This document shows positions 1-6,511 of a stretch of DNA of 33,757 nt, in pieces. This stretch comes from Pseudonocardiales bacterium (GTDB lineage: Bacteria > Actinomycetota > Actinomycetes > Mycobacteriales > Jatrophihabitantaceae): positions 1 through 33,757 of the forward strand of contig JAOPWD010000125.1 of NCBI GenBank assembly GCA_025965875.1. Reading direction: 5' to 3'. The notes under the pieces are model-generated. The model was not told the origin of the DNA and made no database searches. It saw nothing but the letters and a program-made list of their open reading frames with translations. The stretch's first letter is position 1. Each line of letters begins with the position of its first letter. Both the position numbers and the translations under genes were made by a program.

Positions 1-132
1 GCGATCGGGCCGCTCTTGCACAAGCCATCTTGTACAACAGTGGTTGTCAGATCGGTAGTTGCGGAATGTCCGGACGCTGTTTCGGCGTTAACGCAAGATC
101 ACGACTTCCTTGATTGAAGGGTCTGCGCACCG
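1..132. other. Upstream region of mycoredoxin gene
   Basis: This stretch carries no convincing gene. It contains the short palindrome ttgtacaa near positions 30-37 and a purine-rich gaaggg at about 115-120 that could be the mycoredoxin ribosome-binding site. No promoter with good spacing could be assigned. The neighbouring gene to the left lies outside the window. Confidence 0.4.
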
Positions 133-366
133 ATGCTGACGATGTACACGACGACCTGGTGCGGCTTCTGCTCGCGTCTGAAGTCCGGTTTGGAGCACGC
201 GGGCATCGCGTATGCCGAGGTCAATATCGAGCTCGAGGACGGCGCTGCCGAGCTGGTGATGTCAGTCAATGGCGGCAACCGCACCGTGCCCACCGTGGTG
301 TTTCCGGATGGCAGCGCGCTGACGAACCCGAGCATCGCCGAGGTCAAGGCGCAGCTGGCAGCTTGA
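133..366 (+). CDS. mrx1: Mycoredoxin (glutaredoxin-fold mycothiol-dependent reductase)
   Basis: This 77-residue cytosolic thioredoxin-fold protein should reduce mycothiol mixed disulfides on proteins using mycothiol and mycothione reductase. The active site CGFC (Cys10, Cys13) follows the strand MYTTTWC. The later stretch NGGNRTVPTV contains the TVP cis-proline motif, and the C-terminus TNPSIAEVKAQL is typical of actinobacterial Mrx1 (about 80 residues). The start ATG at 133 is preceded by gaaggg; an in-frame ATG at 142 is an alternative. The stop overlaps the candidate TTG start of the next gene, which suggests co-transcription. In M. tuberculosis the orthologue Rv3198A sits in the same neighbourhood, near nudC. 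Confidence 0.92.
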   Translation: MLTMYTTTWCGFCSRLKSGLEHAGIAYAEVNIELEDGAAELVMSVNGGNRTVPTVVFPDGSALTNPSIAEVKAQLAA

Positions 367-992
367 CCGGCGCGTATCGACCGGTCGAGGCTGCCCGACT
401 GCCACACGTGCTCGCCGAGCAGCTCCACGTCCTGCCGGTACCTGGCCGAGCGTTGCGGGTGGGCATCGACGGCCCGCGGTGCGCGCAACCCGCGTCCCTC
501 GCGCACATTCTGGTTACGCCGCTGCGGGCCCTCGGCCGGGCCGCTGACCACGTGGCTGCCGAATCGTTCTGGCGGGACGCGTCGCTGCGCCTGGAGTTCG
601 GCCGCGAGGACGTCGACTCGTTTCCTGACTGGTTGGACGCCGGCGCGCTGTGCCGCGAGGTGCTCGACCCGCTCGGCCCCGATGGCTCGGGCGCGTACTT
701 GCCGTCACTGCGTGATCCGGTGACGAACCGCGCCACCCGTGCCGCCGCCTCGCAGGCGGCACCCGGGGCGATCGTGCTGGTCAGTGGCGAACTGCTGCTC
801 GGTCGCGGCCTGCCCTTCGACTTCACCATCCATTTGTCGATGTCGACGGCCGGCCGCGCGCGCCGCACCGACGCCGAGTGGCAATGGACGTTGCCCGCCT
901 TCGAGCGCTACGACACCGACGTCCGGCCCACGGAACTCGCCGACGTCGTCATCCGCGTCGACGACCCGCGTCATCCAGCAATCCGGCCCTGA
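363..992 (+). CDS. Uridine-kinase-like protein lacking a Walker A P-loop
   Basis: The 209-residue product resembles actinobacterial proteins annotated as uridine kinase. The nucleotide-binding start reads VGIDGPRCAQPASLA, where an active kinase would have GxxGxGKTT, so there is no Walker A lysine. Later parts keep the family plan: SLRLEFGREDVDSF, REVLDPLGPDGSG, a strand ending in SGELLLGRGLPFDFTIHL, and the C-terminal DVVIRVDDPRHPAI. ATP-dependent uridine phosphorylation is therefore doubtful, and a degenerate binding or regulatory role is possible. The start is uncertain. TTG at 363 overlaps the mycoredoxin stop and leaves an N-terminus like the family as I recall it; GTG at 408 is the alternative. 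The reading frame also extends upstream over mycoredoxin, but that part is a shadow. Confidence 0.65.
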   Translation: MTGAYRPVEAARLPHVLAEQLHVLPVPGRALRVGIDGPRCAQPASLAHILVTPLRALGRAADHVAAESFWRDASLRLEFGREDVDSFPDWLDAGALCREVLDPLGPDGSGAYLPSLRDPVTNRATRAAASQAAPGAIVLVSGELLLGRGLPFDFTIHLSMSTAGRARRTDAEWQWTLPAFERYDTDVRPTELADVVIRVDDPRHPAIRP

Positions 993-995
993 CCG

Positions 996-2015
996 TCAGC
1001 TGTATTTGCCGGTCCAGGCCAGCCGCCACGTGTTCGGGCCGATCAGACCGTTGGGCACGAGCCCGTTGAGACTCTGCAACCGCTTGACCATGGCCAGCGT
1101 GTTCGGGCCGTACTCGCCGGTGCCGACCGGAAAGAATCCCCGCGCATGCATCCGGTCCTGGAATCGCTTGATCGACGCGTTGCGGTCGCCGAAGTGATAC
1201 CAGCGCGACCCGGGGAACGCCGGAATCGATGACGCCCTCGGCTTGGGCGTCGCCGCGATCGCGATCGTGTACTTGCCGGTCCAGGCCAGCCGCCAGGTGT
1301 TCGGGCCGATGTAGCCGTTGGGCACCAACCCGTTCAGACTCTGCAACCGCTTGACCATCGCGAGCGTGTTCGGGCCGTACTCGCCGGTGCCGACCGGGAA
1401 GAAACCCCGCTTGTGCATCTGGTCCTGGAACCGCTTGATCGAGGCGTTGCGGTCGCCGAAGTTGTACCAGCGCGACCCAGGGAACGTCGGAATGCCCGAA
1501 GCGGAGCCTCCCGATGAAACGCCCGCCCGCGGCACCTTGATGTCACTGATCCGCCCCGAGCGAGCGTCGCCGTCCTCACGCAGGCCGACGATCCCGGCGC
1601 ATTGCCACGGCTGCCAGCCGCGCTGGCGGTACAGGATGAGCGCGCGAGCGTCCTGCTCGGCGGCGGAGGCGCGATTCGGGTAGCCAGTGCCGCCCACGCT
1701 GCGCCAGGTGGACAGGTCGAACTGGTAGGCGCCGTAGTGATTGTTTCCGGTGTTGATCGAGTAGTTGTTGCTCGACTCGCACATTCGCAGCCGGTACCAC
1801 GCGTTGGCCGACGGATCGGCTGACGCGCTCTGGCCGGGCACCATGACCACGGCGCTCGCCGCGGCCGCTGCTGCGATGATCCCGATCCAGCGTATCCGCC
1901 CGGCGTGTCGCGCCGGGCCAGGCTTGCTTTCGATATATGTTTCGTTCGCAGCAGCCTGATCGAAACCCTTGTCAAAAAAGGACAGTTGCTGTCCCGGGCG
2001 GTGGCTCATACCCAT
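996..2015 (-). CDS. Secreted Rpf-like muralytic transglycosylase with two C-terminal repeats
   Basis: The 339-residue product has a cytosolic lead of about 42 residues, a hydrophobic signal or anchor segment (about 44-61, IGIIAAAA...VVMVPG) ending in SASA, and then a resuscitation-promoting-factor domain. That domain begins WYRLRMCESSNNYSINTGN and continues with GAYQF, TWRSVGG and WQPWQCAG. The glutamate in CESS, near residue 80, is the expected catalytic acid for cleaving peptidoglycan glycan strands. Two repeats of about 75 residues follow. Each contains SIKRFQDxMHxRGFFPVGTGEYG and VPNGxIGPNTWRLAWTGKY, resembling peptidoglycan-binding modules. The start is ATG 2015 because GGAAGGA precedes it at 9-base spacing; ATG 2009 is two codons inside. 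It converges with the uridine-kinase-like gene with a gap of 3 bases. Confidence 0.88.
   Translation of the reverse strand: MGMSHRPGQQLSFFDKGFDQAAANETYIESKPGPARHAGRIRWIGIIAAAAAASAVVMVPGQSASADPSANAWYRLRMCESSNNYSINTGNNHYGAYQFDLSTWRSVGGTGYPNRASAAEQDARALILYRQRGWQPWQCAGIVGLREDGDARSGRISDIKVPRAGVSSGGSASGIPTFPGSRWYNFGDRNASIKRFQDQMHKRGFFPVGTGEYGPNTLAMVKRLQSLNGLVPNGYIGPNTWRLAWTGKYTIAIAATPKPRASSIPAFPGSRWYHFGDRNASIKRFQDRMHARGFFPVGTGEYGPNTLAMVKRLQSLNGLVPNGLIGPNTWRLAWTGKYS
1002..1493 (-). repeat. Two 225-bp in-frame direct repeats inside the Rpf-like gene
   Basis: Positions 1002-1226 and 1269-1493 are in-frame copies of exactly 75 codons separated by 42 bases. Aligning them by eye I count about 23 differences, so roughly 90 percent nucleotide identity. 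Several differences are silent. The copies encode the paired C-terminal repeat modules, and their similarity suggests recent duplication or ongoing gene conversion. Confidence 0.9.
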
Positions 2016-2168
2016 CGGTCCGCGTCCTTCCCGCAGCACCCGCGCGCCACCGCGACTTGCGCGACAGCACGTGCTTCCCCGGGCGCGAGCGACGGCTTGT
2101 TGCCGCCTCATCAGCCACAACCGTCACACAGGTCTCACTGGTGCGCAAGGCCAGGCTCAGCCGGACAA
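2016..2168 (-). other. Leader/upstream region of the Rpf-like gene
   Basis: About 150 bases lie between the Rpf-like start and the terminator hairpin. They hold the GGAAGGA ribosome-binding site next to the ATG, a gcacgtgc palindrome and a small cggc/gccg hairpin. Actinobacterial rpf genes are often controlled by a c-di-AMP (ydaO-type) riboswitch in this position, but I could not recognise its conserved core here. Confidence 0.35.
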
Positions 2169-2207
2169 GACCGGGGCCGCCGGAGATGGTCTCCGGCGGC
2201 CCCGGTC
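2169..2207 (-). terminator. Perfect 18-bp hairpin, terminator for the 2233-2800 gene pair
   Basis: The arm gaccggggccgccggaga (2169-2186) pairs perfectly with 2190-2207 around a 3-base loop. It lies 26 bases past the stop at 2233 on the minus strand and is followed there by ttgt, a weak T-run typical of actinobacterial terminators. The position fits termination of the small-protein operon before the Rpf-like gene. Confidence 0.85.
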
Positions 2208-2232
2208 TCTACGGCCGATTCGGGGTCGGCAA

Positions 2233-2577
2233 TCAGTCGCTGGGCTTGTTCTCTGCTCGCCCGGTGCCCGGCGTGTGCGAGGGTCCGACGCCGCCGTCAG
2301 AGTCAGGGCCGTCAGGCGTGTCCGCCGCGGGCTGCTCGTCGGCCGGCGAGGCCACCGGGCCACGCGGAGTGTCTTCCTTGGCCGGGCCCTTCATGTCCGG
2401 GTCGGTGACCGGCGCGGTGGCGCCTGCGGTGCGGGCCCCGCCCTTGTAGGTGTCCTGCTCCTCGCTGGCCCCGGTCTTGCGACCCTCGTACGGCGGGAGC
2501 GCGGAATCGGTTTCGATATCGATCGGCGTCGACCGATCCGTCGGGTTGTGCGGGCCTGTCGTACCTGTGTGTGTCAT
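2233..2577 (-). CDS. Hypothetical disordered hydrophilic protein (114 aa)
   Basis: I do not recognise this protein. It begins MTHTGTTGPHNPTDRST, is rich in Pro, Gly, Asp, Glu, Thr and Ser, and has no hydrophobic segment, cysteine or predicted fold; it ends GTGRAENKPSD. The whole chain is probably intrinsically disordered and cytosolic. The start at ATG 2577 is chosen because GGAGAGGG lies just upstream; the open frame continues further but without a better start. It follows 2609-2800 by 31 bases and is followed by a perfect hairpin, so both small genes likely form one transcript. A stress- or desiccation-related role is only a guess from composition. Confidence 0.6.
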   Translation of the reverse strand: MTHTGTTGPHNPTDRSTPIDIETDSALPPYEGRKTGASEEQDTYKGGARTAGATAPVTDPDMKGPAKEDTPRGPVASPADEQPAADTPDGPDSDGGVGPSHTPGTGRAENKPSD

Positions 2578-2608
2578 TGCCCTCTCCGATTCGTCGGGTG
2601 GTCTGGAC

Positions 2609-2800
2609 TCAGGGGGTCTGCAGGTTGGGTGCGTCGTCGTTGGCATCCTGCGGGTCCACGGACGTGTGGTCGCGCGCGTCGGACGTGTCGGCCGGCCGGT
2701 GTTGCGATCCCGGCGTGACATCGCCCTTGTCGCGAGAGCCGGGTCCGCCGCGCTCGTCCTGCGGTTCCTCTTGAAGCTGCGTGCCTGGTTCCTCGCTCAT
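2609..2800 (-). CDS. Hypothetical small acidic disordered protein (63 aa)
   Basis: The product starts MSEEPGTQLQEEPQDERGG and is dominated by Asp, Glu, Pro, Gly, Gln and Arg, with no hydrophobic stretch or cysteine. The gene is credible because a near-ideal AGGAGG (2805-2810) sits 4 bases before the ATG at 2800. It heads a two-gene unit with the disordered protein at 2233-2577. Function is unknown. The composition recalls small hydrophilic stress proteins, but no family signature is visible. Confidence 0.6.
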   Translation of the reverse strand: MSEEPGTQLQEEPQDERGGPGSRDKGDVTPGSQHRPADTSDARDHTSVDPQDANDDAPNLQTP

Positions 2801-2933
2801 GTTTCCTCCTGGACTAGGTGGAGTGCCTTGGATGGAGGCGATGGTTCCCGCAGGGACTGAGGAATATGCACGAAAATCCGCCCTACTTTGCGATATTCCG
2901 CCGCACTCAACGGGAACATTCGCGCCGCAAGAA

Positions 2934-3857
2934 TTACGCGGGCAGTTCGCCGGCCAGCCAGAGATCGATGAGGTAGCGCGAGATCGACAGCTTGGGCGAG
3001 ACGCCCTGTATCCGGACGTCAGGATCCGGTTCGGTGCCGGTATCGACCCACTCCGCGGCCTGCTCCACCTCGGCCCGGGTGAACCAGCCGGCCTCGGCCA
3101 TCTCGACCGGATCCAGATCGATCGTGGGGTCGCCGTCCAACCGGGCGCTGAAGCCGAGCATCAGCGACGCGGGGAACGGCCACGGCTGGCTCGCGACGTA
3201 GCGGACGTCGCGCACCACGATGCCCACCTCCTCGAACACCTCGCGCGCGACGGCCGCTTCCAGCGATTCCCCCGGCTCGACGAAGCCCGCCAGCGTCGAG
3301 AACCGGCCGGCCCCCCACTGCACACCGCGGCCGAGCAGGGCGAGGTCGGCACCGTCGTGAATGAGCATGATCACCGCGGGGTCGGTGCGCGGGTAGTGCT
3401 CGCTGCCGTCGGCCGGGCAGGTGCGGGTCCAGCCGCTGTTCGACTCGACGGTCGGGGTCCCGCACAGCGGGCAGTGGGTGTGCCGCTGGTGCCATTGCTC
3501 GAGCGCGATCGCGCTGGTCAGCAAACCGGCGTCGAGATCGTCGATCGTCGGCCCGAGATCACGCAGCGTCGGCCAGTCGTCGTCACCGTCGCGCTCGACC
3601 GTGGCGGTGAAGTAGGGAACTTCGCCGACGAGGCCAAGGAAGCGCCGCGGGGCAATGTCATCCACCGACGACGGGTCGCGAAAGGCCAGCCGGGATACCC
3701 CCGCCGCGTCGGGTTCGACGGGGGTCGCAGACTTCGGGCTGATGACGAGCACGCGGGACCCGGTCCAGGCCTGCGCGAGCCAGTCGGCGTCGGTACGCCG
3801 GTGCGAGGCCCGGTCGTAACCGGCCCGCGACAGCAGCGGTCCCTGCGCCGAGGTCAC
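2934..3857 (-). CDS. nudC: NAD(+) diphosphatase / NAD-decapping Nudix hydrolase
   Basis: This 307-residue enzyme should hydrolyse NADH/NAD+ to NMN(H) and AMP, and family members also remove NAD caps from RNA. An N-terminal substrate-like domain is followed by a zinc-ribbon remnant (HCPLCG...TRTCPADGSEHYPRTDP), in which the fourth ligand position is not a cysteine. The Nudix box GFVEPGESLEAAVAREVFEE matches Gx5Ex7REUxEExGU. The family-specific SQPWPFP motif follows it and separates NudC from other Nudix enzymes. The start is GTG 3857, whose GTGA overlaps the stop of the upstream M16 protein, so it is the last gene of a four-gene operon. nudC also lies beside the adn genes in M. tuberculosis (Rv3199c). 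Confidence 0.93.
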   Translation of the reverse strand: MTSAQGPLLSRAGYDRASHRRTDADWLAQAWTGSRVLVISPKSATPVEPDAAGVSRLAFRDPSSVDDIAPRRFLGLVGEVPYFTATVERDGDDDWPTLRDLGPTIDDLDAGLLTSAIALEQWHQRHTHCPLCGTPTVESNSGWTRTCPADGSEHYPRTDPAVIMLIHDGADLALLGRGVQWGAGRFSTLAGFVEPGESLEAAVAREVFEEVGIVVRDVRYVASQPWPFPASLMLGFSARLDGDPTIDLDPVEMAEAGWFTRAEVEQAAEWVDTGTEPDPDVRIQGVSPKLSISRYLIDLWLAGELPA

Positions 3858-5170
3858 GGCTCGGTGGTCACCGGGACGAGCGCGGCCAGTGGCGCGGTGA
3901 TCGTCTGCGCGTCGCCGACCACGACACTGGTGAGTCGGGCCGGGGCCAGGAATTCGGCCGCGGCGGCACTCACGTCGTCGACGCTGGTCGCCGCCAGGTT
4001 GCGCGGGTGCTCGATCATCCAGTCCAGGCCGAGGCCGAACGCGGCCAGCGCCGACAGCGTCGAGGCCAGCCCGGCCTGCGTCGCCGTGGACAGGGCGAGC
4101 GTGCCGATGGCGTACTGGCGTACCGAGTCGACCTCGGCCTCGGTCACGGGCAGCGACGCGATCTTGCCGAGTTCGTAAAGGGTTTCGAGCAATGCCGGAC
4201 CGGTGACCTCGGTCGCGACTTCGACGTCGAGCATGAGCGACGAGCCGAGGACGTTGTGTTCGATGCGGCTGTGCGGGCCGTACGTGTAACCCTTGTCCTC
4301 GCGGATGTTCTCGGTCCAGCGCGAGGAGAAGTAGCCGCCGAAGATCATGTTCGCCAGCTGCAATGCCGGGTAGCGCTCGTCGGTGCGCGACAAGGCGGAC
4401 GCGCCCATCCGCAGTGAGGACTGCACCGAGCCGGGGCGGTCGATGATCAGCAGCGGGCTGGGCTCGGGCCCGGGCAGGGCCGGGATCCGGCCGACCGGTG
4501 CTCGGCCGGTCCAGTCGCCGAGCGCGGCCTCGACCTGGTCGAGCGCCCGGGCGGGCGAGATGTCGCCGACGACGACGAGCACCGCGCGGCCGGGTCGGAC
4601 CATGTCAGCGTGCAGCTTGCGCACCTGGGCCGGCGTGGTGGCGGCGACGGCATCGGGCTGCGGCAGGCTGTGCGTGTACGGGTGCTCGCCCCACATCCGG
4701 TGCGACAGCGCTTCGCTGGCGACCACACCGGCTCGCGAGCGGGCCATCGACAGCTTCTCGACGAGACGGTCGCGCTCGGTGGCCACCTCGTCGTCCGGGT
4801 AGGTCGCGTCGTTGAGGACCGTGGCGAGCAGGCCGAGCAGCGGGCGCAGGTTCGTGGCCAGGACATTGCCGGCCACCATCAGCCGGTCGGCGTCGACGCC
4901 GACCGAGAGATCGCCACCGAGCGCCTGCACCGCGGCGGCGAGTCCGGCCCGGTCGTAGCCGGCCGCGCCGGTGAGCATCGAGTCGGACAGCAGTGCCGAG
5001 CGGGCCGAATGAGTCGCGCGGGCCGAGGCAAACGGCAGCCGCAGCCTCATCTCGACAATCGGAACTCCCGGCTTGCGGACAGCAATCACCCGCAGTCCGC
5101 TCTCGGTGGTGCGTTCGGAGACGGTCAGCCGCTTCGGGGTGCGGGGTTTGGTCAGGGCGGGAACGGTCAT
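3854..5170 (-). CDS. M16-family protease-like subunit, catalytically degenerate
   Basis: The 438-residue protein has the duplicated M16 (insulinase/mitochondrial-processing-peptidase-like) fold, with segments such as TTESGLRVIAVRKPGVPIVEMRL near the N-terminus and a C-terminal half containing GGYFSSRWTENIREDKGYTYG. The inverted zinc motif HxxEH is absent. The corresponding region reads THSARSALLSDSMLTGAAGYDR, so it should not hydrolyse peptides alone. It probably pairs with the active M16 protein encoded just upstream, as in two-gene M16B systems where one subunit holds the zinc and the other supplies the conserved substrate-binding R/Y residues; the RxxxGY-like end of ENIREDKGYTYG fits that. 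The ATG at 5170 overlaps the partner's TGA, supporting a 1:1 heterodimer. Confidence 0.85.
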   Translation of the reverse strand: MTVPALTKPRTPKRLTVSERTTESGLRVIAVRKPGVPIVEMRLRLPFASARATHSARSALLSDSMLTGAAGYDRAGLAAAVQALGGDLSVGVDADRLMVAGNVLATNLRPLLGLLATVLNDATYPDDEVATERDRLVEKLSMARSRAGVVASEALSHRMWGEHPYTHSLPQPDAVAATTPAQVRKLHADMVRPGRAVLVVVGDISPARALDQVEAALGDWTGRAPVGRIPALPGPEPSPLLIIDRPGSVQSSLRMGASALSRTDERYPALQLANMIFGGYFSSRWTENIREDKGYTYGPHSRIEHNVLGSSLMLDVEVATEVTGPALLETLYELGKIASLPVTEAEVDSVRQYAIGTLALSTATQAGLASTLSALAAFGLGLDWMIEHPRNLAATSVDDVSAAAAEFLAPARLTSVVVGDAQTITAPLAALVPVTTEP

Positions 5171-6474
5171 TTCGCACCTCCCGCGACCAGCTCGAGTACG
5201 GCTCGTCGATCCGGACGTAGCTCGGCGGCGGCCTTGCGCACGGCGTCCTCGGTGACGGCGGCCAGGCGGCCCGGGAGCTCGGCAATCAGCTCAGCGCGTC
5301 CGTAGATCAACTCGAACTTGGCGAAGTTGAGCGTGCGGGAGAGCACTGCGTCCATTTCGCGCAGTAGCACGCTGATCAGCCGGGTGCGCACCCGGTCGAG
5401 CTCGCCCGGCGCGAGCCCGTCGTCGGCGACACGGGCCAGCTCCTCGTCGATCGCGCGCAGGATGGCTTCGAGCGATCCGGCGTCCGGGTAGTGCGCGGTG
5501 ATCGTCAAGGCGGTGGGGTCGCGTTCGTCGAAGGGATCACCGAATTCGCCGATGTAGGCCGCGATGTCGGTGACCAGTTGGTCGCGCTGCACGAGCCGTT
5601 GCTGCAGCCGGGAGGCGTCGCCGTCGCTGAGTATCTCGGCGAGCAGCACGTGGGCCAGGTGCTCGTCCAGATCGCCGACCGGGTCAGGCACGCGGTACCC
5701 GATCGCGACCGCCGGGATCGGCGCGTGCGGGTCGTCATGGGTGGCGCGGCGCTCGCTCTGCAGGCGGGGCTCGGCGAAGCTGGGCCGCTTCGGAGCGCGC
5801 CGCTTCTTGATCCCGCCGAAGTGCTTCTCGACCAGCTCGAGTGTCTCGTCCGGGTCGAGATCGCCGGCGACCGCGAGCACGGCGTTGGCCGGCGCGTAGT
5901 AGGTCCGGAAGAAGTCGCGGGCGTCCTCGACTGTCGCGCCCTCGAGGTCCTCGAACCCGCCATATCCGTTGTGCGAGTTGGCGAAAGTGTCGAACAGGAC
6001 ACTCGGCAAGTAGATCCAGGGGAAGCCGCCGTACGGACGGTTCATCACGTTGACCCGGATCTCGTTCTTCACGACCTCGAGCTGGTTGGCCAGGTTCTCC
6101 TCGGTGATGCGCGGCGAGCGCATCCGGTCGGCCTCGAGGAACAGCCCCCGCTCCAGGGCGTTGGACGGCAGCGCCTCGAAGTAGTCGGTGTAGTCGAAGT
6201 GGGTGCTGCCGTTGAACGTGCCGCCCGAGGACTGCACGTAACGGAAGTGCTCGAGCTTCTCGAGGTTGGCCGAGCCCTGGAACATCAGATGCTCGAAGAG
6301 GTGCGCGAAGCCGGTGCGCCCCTCGGGCTCTGACCGGATCCCGACGTCGTACAGCACCGCCACCCCGACCACGGGCGCGGAGCGGTCCGGCGCCACGACG
6401 ACACGCAGACCGTTGTCGAGAGTGTGATGAGTGAGGTCAAAGGCAGGACTGGGCAACTTGATCGGACGCGACAC
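5167..6474 (-). CDS. M16B zinc metalloprotease, catalytic subunit
   Basis: The 435-residue product carries the inverted zinc-binding motif HLFEH (residues about 58-62) after GRTGFA. The downstream NQLEVVKNEIRVN supplies the third ligand glutamate. No signal peptide is seen, so it should act in the cytosol on peptides or misprocessed proteins. The start is GTG 6474 (VSRPIKLPSPAF...), where similarity to M16 proteins begins; the longer open frame upstream would run into the M20 gene. The ribosome-binding site is only a weak GGGTGGG. It lies 37 bases after the M20 dipeptidase stop and overlaps the non-catalytic partner by ATGA. Confidence 0.9.
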   Translation of the reverse strand: MSRPIKLPSPAFDLTHHTLDNGLRVVVAPDRSAPVVGVAVLYDVGIRSEPEGRTGFAHLFEHLMFQGSANLEKLEHFRYVQSSGGTFNGSTHFDYTDYFEALPSNALERGLFLEADRMRSPRITEENLANQLEVVKNEIRVNVMNRPYGGFPWIYLPSVLFDTFANSHNGYGGFEDLEGATVEDARDFFRTYYAPANAVLAVAGDLDPDETLELVEKHFGGIKKRRAPKRPSFAEPRLQSERRATHDDPHAPIPAVAIGYRVPDPVGDLDEHLAHVLLAEILSDGDASRLQQRLVQRDQLVTDIAAYIGEFGDPFDERDPTALTITAHYPDAGSLEAILRAIDEELARVADDGLAPGELDRVRTRLISVLLREMDAVLSRTLNFAKFELIYGRAELIAELPGRLAAVTEDAVRKAAAELRPDRRAVLELVAGGAK

Positions 6475-6511
6475 GCCGCCCACCCTACGGGGAAACCGCA
6501 GCTCGGCTCGG

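Noticed and set aside
2016-2168. Possible c-di-AMP (ydaO-type) riboswitch before the Rpf-like gene
   Set aside because: rpf leaders often carry one, but the conserved core sequences were not recognisable here and the leader is short.
2969-3500. NudC zinc site missing its fourth cysteine as a sign of inactivation
   Set aside because: From memory, actinobacterial NudC proteins commonly have this CPADGSEHYPRTDP form, and the Nudix box and SQPWPFP motif are intact.
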